The notes: a model not told the origin generated them from the letters alone. Shown: positions 1 to 6,125, counted from the stretch's first letter. The stretch is DNA of 11,546 nucleotides from Candidatus Curtissbacteria bacterium RIFCSPLOWO2_01_FULL_37_9 (GCA_001776425.1 MFBN01000034.1:15719-27264); one strand, 5' to 3'. Translations and numbers: made by a program.

Positions 1-197
1 TTTCCGTCGCACCAGATTTTGCAGTTCCGGCAAAAATATCTATTAAAGTTGCAGATAACCTAAATCCCCAGCTATTTATTTATACTGCATCTGATTCCAA
101 ATGGAAGAAATTGGAATCAAATTATGATTCTTCTGCCAAAGAAATTAATTCAAAAATCAACTCATTCGGTACATTTGCAGTAGTTTCTGCGCAATGA
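1..197 (+). CDS. C-terminal end of an unidentified, probably exported protein (partial)
   Basis: The frame is open from the left edge (first full codon at 3) to a TGA at 195-197 and encodes about 64 residues. The end of the protein runs W-K-K-L-E-S-N-Y-D, then about 15 residues, then F-G-T-F-A-V-V-S. This W..L...D....I...G.FAVV pattern recalls the last strands of beta-sandwich domains that close many bacterial surface proteins; that is inference from style, not a family assignment. The stop overlaps the start codon of the glycyl-tRNA synthetase gene as ATGA, so the two are probably cotranscribed and translationally coupled. The N-terminus, any signal peptide and the main domains lie outside the window, so no function is assigned. 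Confidence 0.7.
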   Translation, partial: SVAPDFAVPAKISIKVADNLNPQLFIYTASDSKWKKLESNYDSSAKEINSKINSFGTFAVVSAQ

Positions 198-1507
198 CAG
201 TCCAAGAAAAAATTGTTTCTCTTTGCAAAAGACGTGGTTTTATTTACCCCGGATCCGAAATTTATGGAGGATTGGCAGGTACCTGGGATTATGGACCGCT
301 AGGGGTGGAGCTAAAAAACAATATTAAGCGTTTTTTTTGGCAAAGTATGGTTTATGAACGGGATAATATAGTAGGCCTTGATAGCGCAATTCTGATGAAT
401 CCTCAAGTTTGGAAAGCATCCGGACATGTCCAAGCGTTTGTTGATCCCTTAGTAGAGTGCAAAATTTGTCATGAACGATTTCGTGCTGATCAAATAGAGG
501 AGAAAAAAGTACATCAAAAATTGCACCAAGGTGCGAAAATTAGCTGGACAGCACCAAAAGAATTTAATTTGCTGGTTGAAGCAAAATTAGGCGTAGTTGA
601 AGATGCAAAACAAAAAGTTTACCTTCGTGGGGAAATTACCCAAGGTGTTCATATAAACTTTAAGAACATTCTTGATTCAACAAGGCTTACAATTCCTTTT
701 GGTGTTGCCCAAATCGGTAAAGCGTTTAGAAACGAAATTACTCCGGGTAATTTTACTTTCAGATCAAGGGAATTTGAGCAAATGGAGCTGCAGTATTATA
801 TTAAACCAGAAAATAAAGAAGTCCAAAAGTGGAACGAGTACTGGAAAAAAGAAAGAATGAATTGGTATTTTTCCTTAGGAATGAATAATAAGAGGTTGAG
901 ATTTCGTAAACATACCGATTCTGAACGGGCCCATTATGCACAAGATGCCTGGGACATAGAATATGATTCACCGTTTGGCTGGAAAGAGTTCGAAGGAATT
1001 CATAACAGGGGAAATTGGGATTTGGGTCAGCATCAAAAATATTCCGGTGTTGATATGTCTTTTTTCGATCAGGAAATTAACAAAAAGTATAACCCTTATA
1101 TTATAGAGACTTCGGGAGGAGTTGATCGTGCTGCCTTTTTTTTCTTAATTGATGCTTATTGTGAAGAAAAAGACAGAGTTATTTTAAAACTCCATCCAAA
1201 ATTAGCTCCGGTAAAGATTGCTGTTTTTCCTCTTCTTGGGAATAAACCAGATTTAATCAAAAAAGCAAAAGGAATATACAATGATTTAAAATCTAAAATT
1301 TCAGCACTTGTAGCCTGGGATGACCGTGGCAATATTGGTAAACGCTATTTTTCTCAGGATGAAATAGGTACTCCATTTTGCATCACGATAGATTTTCAAT
1401 CATTAAAAGATAACACCGTGACTATTCGTAATAGAGATACGACCAAACAAGATAGAGTAAAAATAGATGACCTTCATAGAATTTTGCAAACAAGATTAAA
1501 GTTATAA
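194..1507 (+). CDS. glyQS: Glycyl-tRNA synthetase, alpha2 (single-chain) type
   Basis: This cytoplasmic class II aminoacyl-tRNA synthetase charges tRNA-Gly with glycine using ATP. The 437 residues are slightly short for the family (about 460). Visible parts in order: the N-terminal block FIYPGSEIYGGLAGTWDYGP (17-36), a C-x2-C pair (89, 92) followed by RAD, motif 2 (about 177-197, FRNEITPGNF then SREFEQME), the glycine-site block GWKEFEGIHNRGNWDL (262-277), motif 3 (ETSGGVDR, 305-312), and an anticodon-binding domain (about 335-437) with DDRGNIGKRY and EIGTPFC. The canonical YLRPETAQG reads YLRGEITQG (143-151), and the usual EPS before GVDR reads ETSG. The ATG overlaps the upstream stop (ATGA); no clear Shine-Dalgarno sequence is visible, so coupling probably drives initiation. 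The family call is secure. Confidence 0.97.
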   Translation: MTVQEKIVSLCKRRGFIYPGSEIYGGLAGTWDYGPLGVELKNNIKRFFWQSMVYERDNIVGLDSAILMNPQVWKASGHVQAFVDPLVECKICHERFRADQIEEKKVHQKLHQGAKISWTAPKEFNLLVEAKLGVVEDAKQKVYLRGEITQGVHINFKNILDSTRLTIPFGVAQIGKAFRNEITPGNFTFRSREFEQMELQYYIKPENKEVQKWNEYWKKERMNWYFSLGMNNKRLRFRKHTDSERAHYAQDAWDIEYDSPFGWKEFEGIHNRGNWDLGQHQKYSGVDMSFFDQEINKKYNPYIIETSGGVDRAAFFFLIDAYCEEKDRVILKLHPKLAPVKIAVFPLLGNKPDLIKKAKGIYNDLKSKISALVAWDDRGNIGKRYFSQDEIGTPFCITIDFQSLKDNTVTIRNRDTTKQDRVKIDDLHRILQTRLKL

Positions 1508-1560
1508 TTTAATTATCTTATCAGGTTCTAAATTTTTCACTATTTTTCATTTACTTCTTA

Positions 1561-1590
1561 TTGACATCAATCTCCTGTTGTGTACATACT
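1561..1590 (+). promoter_or_regulatory. Candidate promoter upstream of purF
   Basis: A perfect -35 hexamer TTGACA (1561-1566) is followed after 18 bases by CATACT (1585-1590), which matches four of six positions of TATAAT. It lies in the 112-bp gap after the glycyl-tRNA synthetase gene, and the predicted start site would leave a leader of roughly 20 bases before the GTG at 1620. It was found by eye; the -10 is weak. Confidence 0.45.
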
Positions 1591-1619
1591 GATTACGAAT
1601 TAATTTTCCCAAAATACCA

Positions 1620-3212
1620 GTGGCTGTTTATTTTAATTATTCCGATAAACTCCATGATTCATGTGGAATTGCCGGATCTTTTGCGTCCCGTGGGACTAAT
1701 GTTACCAACGTGGTAATTGAAATGGGTAAAGCTTTACAGCACCGCGGCCAAAATGGTGGCGGTATTGCTGTTAAAGGGTTTGGCAAAACAATGAAAATTT
1801 ATAAAAAAGCCAAAGCATTTAATGAAATTTTTCGCTCTGTTGACTTATTAAAAGAGAATTCCCTTCAGGGAGAAATAACCATTGCCCATTTAAGATATCC
1901 AACAGAAGGTGCAAATCGCCAGAATTGCGATGCTCAACCCTTTTATGCACTTTATAAAGGCTGGGAATTGGCCTTAGGGCATAATGGCAGTATAGTTGAT
2001 ATTAAAAAGCATAAAAGAAAATTAAGGAAATTCCAGATCAAGCTTGAATCAGATTCAGATTCAGAAATTCTAACCTGGTTGATTGTTACAGCCGAAGGTA
2101 ATTCTTGGCGCCAGAAAATTGCAAACGCCCTATCAGATGTCAGAGGAGCTTACTCTTTGGTTATGGTCACAGGCGATAATAAGTTAATGGCTTTGCGTGA
2201 TCCCTGGGGTGTCCGGCCGCTTATTTGGACTCAGGACAACGGTCACGTCTTTGTGGCATCGGAGACATGTGCACTAGATAGAATTAGTATACGCCATAGT
2301 CAAAAATTGAAACCTGGTCAACTTTTGGTTGCAGACTTAGATGGTGTAATCATTTCCGATTATATTGCAGTTCAAAAGCAAAGTTTTTGCGTATTCGAAA
2401 AATTATATTTTTCTAATGAAACTTCTGTTTGGGATGGAGTGATTGGTGAAAACCGTGAAAGCTTAGGTCAGGAACTTGCTAATGAAGAATTTGAAAGAAT
2501 TGAAAAGGATTCATTTAATATTTCTAAAATAGATTATGTTGTTGCAGTACCCGATACTGCCAGACCCGGTGCTTCTGCGTTTTACCAGACATTGGCTAAA
2601 AAATTTCCTAAATATAAGCTAAAATATTTCAGGGGTTTAGTCAAAGAAAGGTATGATTGGGCCAAAAGAACTTTTATCGAGGATGATCCTTTTTTACGTA
2701 ACCGTCAAATCGAGAAAAAATTCTTTGTATCGCCAACAATTGTCGGGAAAGCAATTTATCTGGTTGACGATACTGCTGTTAGGTTAAATACTTATTCAAT
2801 TTTAGTTGAGTATTTACATAGAATTGGAGTTAGGGAAATTCACTGCCGCTTTTTAGCCCCAAAATTTCTAAACCCTTGCTTTTTAGGTGTGAATATTGGT
2901 TCTAGAAATGAGCTTGGAGCAATCGAGTTTGACAAAAATAGAAATTTTAAAACTTTAAGCGAAAACCAATTGAAGAAGAAGTTAAAAGTATCATCATTTT
3001 TTTATCTTTCCATCAAGGGTTTGGCCAAATCATTGGGAATGACTGTTGATCAAATGCATTCTAGTCATTGCACAGGTTGTTTGGATTATTATTATCCTTT
3101 TGACATGCGCTCTTATGATCGCGATTTTTCAAAAACAGCCTACGTTCATAAACACGCTCAACAAAAACCAGCTAAAATCTCAAGGCATATAGTAGCCTCA
3201 ACCATTCCATAA
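1620..3212 (+). CDS. purF: Amidophosphoribosyltransferase (PurF-like)
   Basis: In the family this enzyme makes phosphoribosylamine from PRPP and glutamine, the first step of purine synthesis. The 530 residues show a class II glutamine amidotransferase domain: nucleophile Cys15 in DSCGIAG after a 14-residue propeptide, HRGQNGGGI (41-49), LRYPTEG (91-97), GHNGS (120-124). A phosphoribosyltransferase domain follows, with VPDTARPGA (310-318) and KRTFI (349-353). Four cysteines sit where the Bacillus-type enzyme binds its 4Fe-4S cluster: C257, C420, C484 and C487. The PRPP loop, normally VDDSIVRGTT, reads VDDTAVRLNT (382-391), so RGTT is RLNT; PRPP chemistry is therefore uncertain. The start is GTG with no clear Shine-Dalgarno sequence; it gives a propeptide of normal length. 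No other purine gene is in the window. The homology is secure, the exact reaction less so. Confidence 0.9.
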   Translation: MAVYFNYSDKLHDSCGIAGSFASRGTNVTNVVIEMGKALQHRGQNGGGIAVKGFGKTMKIYKKAKAFNEIFRSVDLLKENSLQGEITIAHLRYPTEGANRQNCDAQPFYALYKGWELALGHNGSIVDIKKHKRKLRKFQIKLESDSDSEILTWLIVTAEGNSWRQKIANALSDVRGAYSLVMVTGDNKLMALRDPWGVRPLIWTQDNGHVFVASETCALDRISIRHSQKLKPGQLLVADLDGVIISDYIAVQKQSFCVFEKLYFSNETSVWDGVIGENRESLGQELANEEFERIEKDSFNISKIDYVVAVPDTARPGASAFYQTLAKKFPKYKLKYFRGLVKERYDWAKRTFIEDDPFLRNRQIEKKFFVSPTIVGKAIYLVDDTAVRLNTYSILVEYLHRIGVREIHCRFLAPKFLNPCFLGVNIGSRNELGAIEFDKNRNFKTLSENQLKKKLKVSSFFYLSIKGLAKSLGMTVDQMHSSHCTGCLDYYYPFDMRSYDRDFSKTAYVHKHAQQKPAKISRHIVASTIP

Positions 3213-3216
3213 ACTT

Positions 3217-3237
3217 CCGAGGGCTAAAAGCCCTCGG
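3217..3237. repeat. Terminator-like hairpin after purF; matches the hairpin at 8166-8186
   Basis: CCGAGGGC and GCCCTCGG form a perfect 8-bp stem around a 5-base loop, five bases after the purF stop. The downstream bases (TATGTATGG) are not a T-run, so intrinsic termination would be weak. Read on the minus strand, the hairpin is followed by AAGTTTAT, exactly as the hairpin at 8166-8186 is on the plus strand. The two stems differ by a compensatory pair (GGGC/GCCC here, GGAC/GTCC there). It is probably part of the composite repeat that includes copy A. Confidence 0.65.
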
Positions 3238-3264
3238 TATGTATGGTAGTATAAGTTTACATGA

Positions 3265-3371
3265 GCTCACAGAAAAACCTAACATTTTATGCTTTTACCC
3301 CTCGAAAGTATGTATTCGCTCTAGCGCATTCATCCAAGGACCAACAGTTCTCTGTGTTCTGCGAGCGAATA
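3265..3371 (-). repeat. Structured repeat, copy A (possible non-coding RNA or hairpin-type mobile element)
   Basis: Read on the minus strand from 3371, the element opens with TATTCGCTC, which pairs over 9 bp with GAGCGAATA (3321-3313). The 41-base interior begins GCAGAA and ends ATGAATGCGCTA; between these is an imperfect inner stem. The outer stem is followed by CATACTTTCGAGG. About 40 bases further on, TTCTGTG (3274-3268) could pair with the internal GCAGAA, giving a pseudoknot. Copy B (7960-8067, plus strand) has the same layout without gaps in the interior up to the 3' arm, and its stem bases differ in compensatory ways. No known RNA family was recognised. Confidence 0.6.
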
Positions 3372-3374
3372 TAA

Positions 3375-3461
3375 ATGGCCAAGCAAATACTGGCAATAAT
3401 TTGCTTAATGATTTTGGCCGCAATCGTAATTGCATTTATGATTATTAGAATCGGTACTTAA
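3375..3461 (+). CDS. Possible 28-residue single-span membrane peptide
   Basis: ATG at 3375 opens a 28-codon frame ending with TAA at 3459-3461, three bases before the next gene. After MAKQ come about 20 uninterrupted hydrophobic residues (ILAIICLMILAAIVIAFMII), then R-I-G-T. This is a credible transmembrane helix with charged ends. An in-frame TAA directly precedes the ATG, so it is not the tail of a longer frame visible here. Against it: there is no good Shine-Dalgarno sequence, and the same DNA contains an 8-bp hairpin (AAGCAAAT 3381-3388 with ATTTGCTT 3399-3406) that might be the real feature. The function is unknown. Confidence 0.3.
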   Translation: MAKQILAIICLMILAAIVIAFMIIRIGT

Positions 3462-3464
3462 TTT

Positions 3465-3926
3465 ATGCAAAATCCAGATTTGCCAAGTCTCATACAAGAA
3501 ATTTTAAGAGACACACGAGAAATGGTTTTGGCAACCTGTGCTGATTCCGTACCCTGGACCGCTACACTCGTTTTTGGTCATGATGAAAATCTTAACCTTT
3601 ATTGGATGTCACAGGAGAATACCAGACATAGCAGGGAGCTTGCCAAAAACCCCAAAGTCGCCGCCACTATTAATAAACCACCGACCGGTGAAAATGCCAA
3701 AGGCCTGCAGATCGAAGGCAATGCTTATAAATTGGAAACAGCCGAAGAAATTGGCGCTGCCCGAGAATTTTTTGTTAAACGTGGAGGCGATTTACCTCTT
3801 CCTAAAACTCCCCAGGAAGCCGAACCGATTTCCCCGGACAGCAGTTGGTATGTTCTTAAACCAACCAAGATCTACGTCTACTACGACCCCTTGTTTGGAT
3901 ACGAAAGGAAAGAGTTTATTCCCTAA
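3465..3926 (+). CDS. Pyridoxamine 5'-phosphate oxidase-like split-barrel flavoprotein
   Basis: The 153-residue product has the layout of the FMN-binding split-barrel superfamily (PNPOx-like, including general-stress-protein-26 types): a first strand block EMVLATCADSVPWTATLVF (19-37), then LNLYWMSQENTRHSRELAKN (43-62), KVAATIN (64-70), GLQIEGNAYKL (80-90) and a C-terminal YVLKPTKIYVY (129-139). Members usually bind FMN, F420 or haem-like cofactors and act in the cytoplasm. The substrate cannot be read from sequence, and true PNPOx activity is unlikely given the short length and lone context. The ATG at 3465 has no clear Shine-Dalgarno sequence and lies just after the small membrane-peptide frame, so coupling is possible. 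The codons look richer in GCC, CCC and ACC than its neighbours, a mild hint of different origin. The stop overlaps the end of the opposing rpiB remnant. Confidence 0.82.
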   Translation: MQNPDLPSLIQEILRDTREMVLATCADSVPWTATLVFGHDENLNLYWMSQENTRHSRELAKNPKVAATINKPPTGENAKGLQIEGNAYKLETAEEIGAAREFFVKRGGDLPLPKTPQEAEPISPDSSWYVLKPTKIYVYYDPLFGYERKEFIP

Positions 3927-4138
3927 AAAGACTATCTAGTTTATGAGCCTCATTAAGATCTTCCTCATCAAATTTAGTTGAAAAGAAAGCGTTTATCATT
4001 TTTTCCGCTTCCTCCTCAGAGGTTGATCTTAGACTCATACAAATAACATTTGCATTGTTCCACTTTCTGGCTAGTTTTGCGGTTTCTGCATCCCAGAAGT
4101 ATATCAAAGTCCGCCAGATTTAAGCTTATTTACCCCCT
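3916..4138 (-). pseudogene. rpiB: C-terminal remnant of ribose-5-phosphate isomerase B
   Basis: On the minus strand, 4107 to 3919 encodes 63 residues, stop at 3918-3916. ETAKLARKWNNANVICMS, a spacer, and INAFFSTKF match the last third of RpiB/LacAB isomerases (typically ETA-LAR-HNDANVLCLG, then AFL-T-F). The intact protein is about 145-150 residues. The N-terminal two thirds, including the catalytic Cys region, are absent. Upstream the same frame reaches a stop at 4122-4120. In the next frame, VNKLKSGGL resembles the ANK-KGIRAAL segment that should come just before, so a frameshift plus truncation is likely. The only start in this frame is a TTG without a Shine-Dalgarno sequence. I read it as a decaying gene, tail to tail with the split-barrel gene and ending at the mraZ promoter region. 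Confidence 0.75.
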
Positions 4139-4166
4139 TGACAATCCAGAATGATTGGTGAAAAAT
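4138..4166 (+). promoter_or_regulatory. Candidate promoter of the mraZ operon
   Basis: TTGACA (4138-4143) is a perfect -35 hexamer. After 17 bases comes AAAAAT (4161-4166), four of six matches to TATAAT. The -10 region is interleaved with the first two TGGTG/A boxes, so a protein bound there would block RNA polymerase. The resulting leader to the mraZ ATG would be about 225 bases. The -35 is convincing; the -10 is weaker. Confidence 0.5.
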
Positions 4167-4190
4167 GGTAATAGATGGTGAGAAATGGTG
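4156..4190 (+). promoter_or_regulatory. MraZ operator: four direct boxes with 10-bp period
   Basis: TGGTG (4156-4160), TGGTA (4166-4170), TGGTG (4176-4180) and TGGTG (4186-4190) recur at exactly 10-bp steps, with A-rich 5-base spacers. Known MraZ proteins bind short G-rich direct repeats spaced about one helical turn upstream of their own gene. Position, spacing and the mraZ gene downstream all fit. The boxes overlap the proposed -10, which implies autorepression of the dcw operon. That MraZ of this organism reads TGGTG is inference. Confidence 0.75.
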
Positions 4191-4215
4191 AAATTACCAT
4201 TTAACTTCTGATAGA

Positions 4216-4277
4216 GTCGGATAAAAGAGCAATTAAAACATAATTTAAAGTCCTTTCAAGTTTAAGCTCTTTTCGAC
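4216..4277 (+). promoter_or_regulatory. Long hairpin in the mraZ leader
   Basis: GTCG (4216-4219) pairs with CGAC (4274-4277). After a 3-base bulge, AAAAGAGC (4223-4230) pairs with GCTCTTTT (4266-4273), giving 12 bp in total. A smaller AATTA/TAATT hairpin (4231-4235, 4241-4245) lies inside. It sits between the operator and the three tandem hairpins, so most of the leader can fold. No known riboswitch family was recognised. Confidence 0.45.
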
Positions 4278-4294
4278 TGCTGCCCGGAAGTCGA

Positions 4295-4393
4295 CCCTAC
4301 TTCGCTAAAGCTACGTAGGGTAGAGGTTGTCCTCCACTACGTAAAGTTTCGGAGGACTAGTAAGGGACCCTCCTTCACTAAAGTTACGGAGGG
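4295..4393 (+). repeat. Three tandem related hairpins (REP-like) upstream of mraZ
   Basis: Hairpin 1: CCCTAC (4295-4300) with GTAGGG (4315-4320). Hairpin 2: GTCCTCC (4329-4335) with GGAGGAC (4351-4357). Hairpin 3: CCCTCC (4368-4373) with GGAGGG (4388-4393). All share a 14-15-base interior built around TAAAG. The arms differ by compensatory changes (CCTAC/GTAGG against CCTCC/GGAGG), and so does the small inner stem (GC-TAAA-GC in 1, AC-TAAA-GT in 3). They are copies of one palindromic unit at about 34-39-base spacing. Similar small palindromes are, from memory, frequent in CPR genomes. Confidence 0.75.
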
Positions 4394-4400
4394 CAAAAAA
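4368..4400 (+). promoter_or_regulatory. mraZ ribosome binding site inside a hairpin arm
   Basis: The Shine-Dalgarno sequence GGAGG (4388-4392) lies 8 bases before the mraZ ATG and is also the 3' arm of hairpin 3, paired with CCTCC at 4369-4373. When the hairpin is closed the site is hidden, so translation of mraZ could depend on its opening. The repeat therefore supplies the ribosome binding site. Confidence 0.6.
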
Positions 4401-4799
4401 ATGTTTCTGGGCAGCTACACACCTTCATTTGATAAGGAAACCCGAAGGATTGCTTTACCAAAAAAAATACGTGAATATCTTGCGACAAGCGAAATTATTT
4501 TGTCTTTCGGTTTCGAAAAATGCATCTTCGGATTTGATATCCAATCTTGGGAAAAAGAATCGGCAGAACGTCTTAGTGAACCTCTTACCGACAGAAGCTC
4601 ACGCGATCTTCGCCGCCTCTTTTTCTCAACAGCTGAATTTGTCAGATTCGATGATCAGGGGAGGTTTGTTATCCCTAGTAATCTTTTGGAGTACGCGCAG
4701 ATTAAAAACCCAAAGATTATAGGGGCAGGCGACCATTTCGAGATATGGGACGAGGGGGAATGGGAAGAACATCAGAAGAGACTAGGAGGGCTTAAGTGA
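4401..4799 (+). CDS. mraZ: Transcriptional regulator MraZ
   Basis: MraZ is a DNA-binding repressor, forming ring-shaped oligomers, that controls the division and cell-wall cluster it heads. The 132 residues, a little under the usual 140-150, contain two SpoVT/AbrB-like half-barrels. The first has the signature DKETRRIALPKKIRE (11-25), with the D-x3-R core; the second has FDDQGRFVIPSNL (80-92). The N-terminal MFLGSYTPSFD is typical (FxGxYxxxxD). The ATG is fixed by the GGAGG eight bases upstream and by the conserved N-terminus. The TGA overlaps the GTG of rsmH. The four 10-bp-spaced boxes at 4156-4190 are its probable operator. Confidence 0.95.
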   Translation: MFLGSYTPSFDKETRRIALPKKIREYLATSEIILSFGFEKCIFGFDIQSWEKESAERLSEPLTDRSSRDLRRLFFSTAEFVRFDDQGRFVIPSNLLEYAQIKNPKIIGAGDHFEIWDEGEWEEHQKRLGGLK

Positions 4800-5671
4800 T
4801 TTATCACAAGCCGGTACTTTTAAAAGAGGTTATTGGGTATCTGAAACCAAAAGAGAACAAAGAATATATCGATGTAACTGCGGGAGGTGGGGGGCACACA
4901 TTAGAGTTGTTAAAAAAAAAAGCTAGAGTTTTGGCAATTGACAGGGATCCGGAAGCTATTGAGTACATTAAAAAAAATCAATATAAGTTTCTTTCAAGCG
5001 GGAACTTAGTTTTAGTTAAGCAAAATTTTGCAAATTTAGCCGAAATTGCAAAGAACTGGAATTTTAAAAAAAATAACGGAATTTTGTTTGATTTGGGGGT
5101 TTCGAGTTGGCAGCTAGAGAATGAAACAAGAGGATTCAGTTTTGATAAAAGCGGTCCTTTGGATATGCGCATGGATCCGGAATTGGGGATTTGTGCAAAA
5201 GATATAATTAATAATTTTAACGAAAGGAGGCTATATGAAGTTTTTAAGACGTATGGTCAAGAAAAGTTTAGTCGGACAATTGCTCGCGCTATTTGTCGCG
5301 CCCGTCAGGTAAAGACAATCGAAACAACTGCTGAATTGTCTTTAATCGTTAAAGAGGTGTATCAAAAGCGCAATATTAGATCAAAATTGCATCCGGCTAC
5401 AAAAACATTTTTAGCTTTAAGAATTGTAGTCAATAGCGAACTATTAAACTTAGAAAAATGTTTACCGCAGACTGTTGATTTATTAAAAAAAGGGGGACGA
5501 TTGGTTATTGTTAGCTTTCAATCGCTTGAAGATGTAATTGTCAAACGGTTTTTCAAGCAAGAAAAAAAAATGAAAGTATTAACAAAAAAACCAATCGTTC
5601 CCGATATTTTGGAAATATTGAAAAATCCCCGGGCCCGCAGTGCCAAACTGAGGGTTGCGGAAAGAATTTAA
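4796..5671 (+). CDS. rsmH: 16S rRNA (cytosine-1402 N4) methyltransferase RsmH
   Basis: RsmH (MraW) uses S-adenosylmethionine to methylate C1402 in the decoding centre of 16S rRNA. The 291 residues (usual about 310) show YHKPVLLKEV (3-12), the SAM loop VTAGGGGHT (27-35), acidic AIDRDPEA (47-54), FDLGVSSWQLE (98-108), GFSFDKSGPLDMRMD (113-127), HPATKTFLALRI (199-210), and the C-terminal NPRARSAKLRVAE (277-289). The normally conserved SFHSLEDR reads SFQSLEDV (240-247), replacing His and Arg. The start is GTG, overlapping the mraZ stop (GTGA), with GGAGGG at 4785-4790 five bases upstream, so translation is coupled. Second gene of the dcw operon. Confidence 0.96.
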   Translation: MIYHKPVLLKEVIGYLKPKENKEYIDVTAGGGGHTLELLKKKARVLAIDRDPEAIEYIKKNQYKFLSSGNLVLVKQNFANLAEIAKNWNFKKNNGILFDLGVSSWQLENETRGFSFDKSGPLDMRMDPELGICAKDIINNFNERRLYEVFKTYGQEKFSRTIARAICRARQVKTIETTAELSLIVKEVYQKRNIRSKLHPATKTFLALRIVVNSELLNLEKCLPQTVDLLKKGGRLVIVSFQSLEDVIVKRFFKQEKKMKVLTKKPIVPDILEILKNPRARSAKLRVAERI

Positions 5672-5753
5672 AATAGAATTCTTAAATATTAATTATTTGG
5701 TATTAGATGATAAATATATAGGAAATATTTAAACAAAAAATAGTTCATAAGAT

Positions 5754-6062
5754 ATGCTGCCCGTATCTGATTTTAAAATTAGAAAAAGAAATAGTTTTAA
5801 CCTTATCGGTAGGGTAAGGGTTAAATTTTTAATTATTGCCACATTATTGGTATCATCGGTATTTTTCGCCCAGTTAGTATTTGCAAATGCTCTTGCCACA
5901 GATGGTATAAAATTGGTTCAAATTCAGGAGGAAATAAACAAATTAGAAGAAGAAAATATTAACATGAGAACCGAAATTTATCAGGACTCGTCACTTAATT
6001 CCCTTAATAAAAAAGCCAACCAGTATGGTTTTGAGAATTCATCTTTTATTACCTCTTTTTAA
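5754..6062 (+). CDS. ftsL: FtsL/DivIC-like septal membrane protein
   Basis: The call rests on architecture and position rather than sequence similarity, as is normal for this fast-evolving family. The 102 residues have a basic cytoplasmic N-terminus (K8 to K24), one transmembrane segment (about 24-46), a leucine/glutamate-rich coiled-coil start outside the membrane (about 51-77, QIQEEINKLEEENINMRTEI) and a short C-terminal part with NSLNKKANQYGF. FtsL pairs with FtsB/DivIC and activates FtsW-FtsI at the septum. It sits exactly where ftsL belongs, between rsmH and the penicillin-binding protein. An 82-bp, very AT-rich gap precedes it; no strong Shine-Dalgarno sequence precedes the ATG. Confidence 0.75.
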   Translation: MLPVSDFKIRKRNSFNLIGRVRVKFLIIATLLVSSVFFAQLVFANALATDGIKLVQIQEEINKLEEENINMRTEIYQDSSLNSLNKKANQYGFENSSFITSF

Positions 6063-6125
6063 ATTTATTTAAATTAATAGTTTTAATATTTCTTTGATAA
6101 ACTAGTAAGTAGAGGGGGCTATATT

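Noticed and set aside
3265..3371. tRNA or other known RNA gene in the gap after purF
   Set aside because: No cloverleaf, no T-loop GTTCRA-like segment and no CCA end were found. The fold did not match the hammerhead or twister ribozyme signatures I could recall.
3239..3448. 69-codon plus-strand frame after purF
   Set aside because: It runs across the inverted repeats of copy A; composition and motifs do not look like protein, and there is no ribosome binding site.
3211..3464. Insertion sequence with transposase
   Set aside because: No transposase frame or remnant occurs in either repeat region; at most these are non-autonomous units.
3538..3939. 133-codon plus-strand frame overlapping the split-barrel gene
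   Set aside because: It is an out-of-frame shadow; the split-barrel product in the other frame has convincing family motifs.
4295..4393. CRISPR array
   Set aside because: Only three short palindromic units with poorly conserved sequence and no unique spacers of uniform length; no cas gene nearby.
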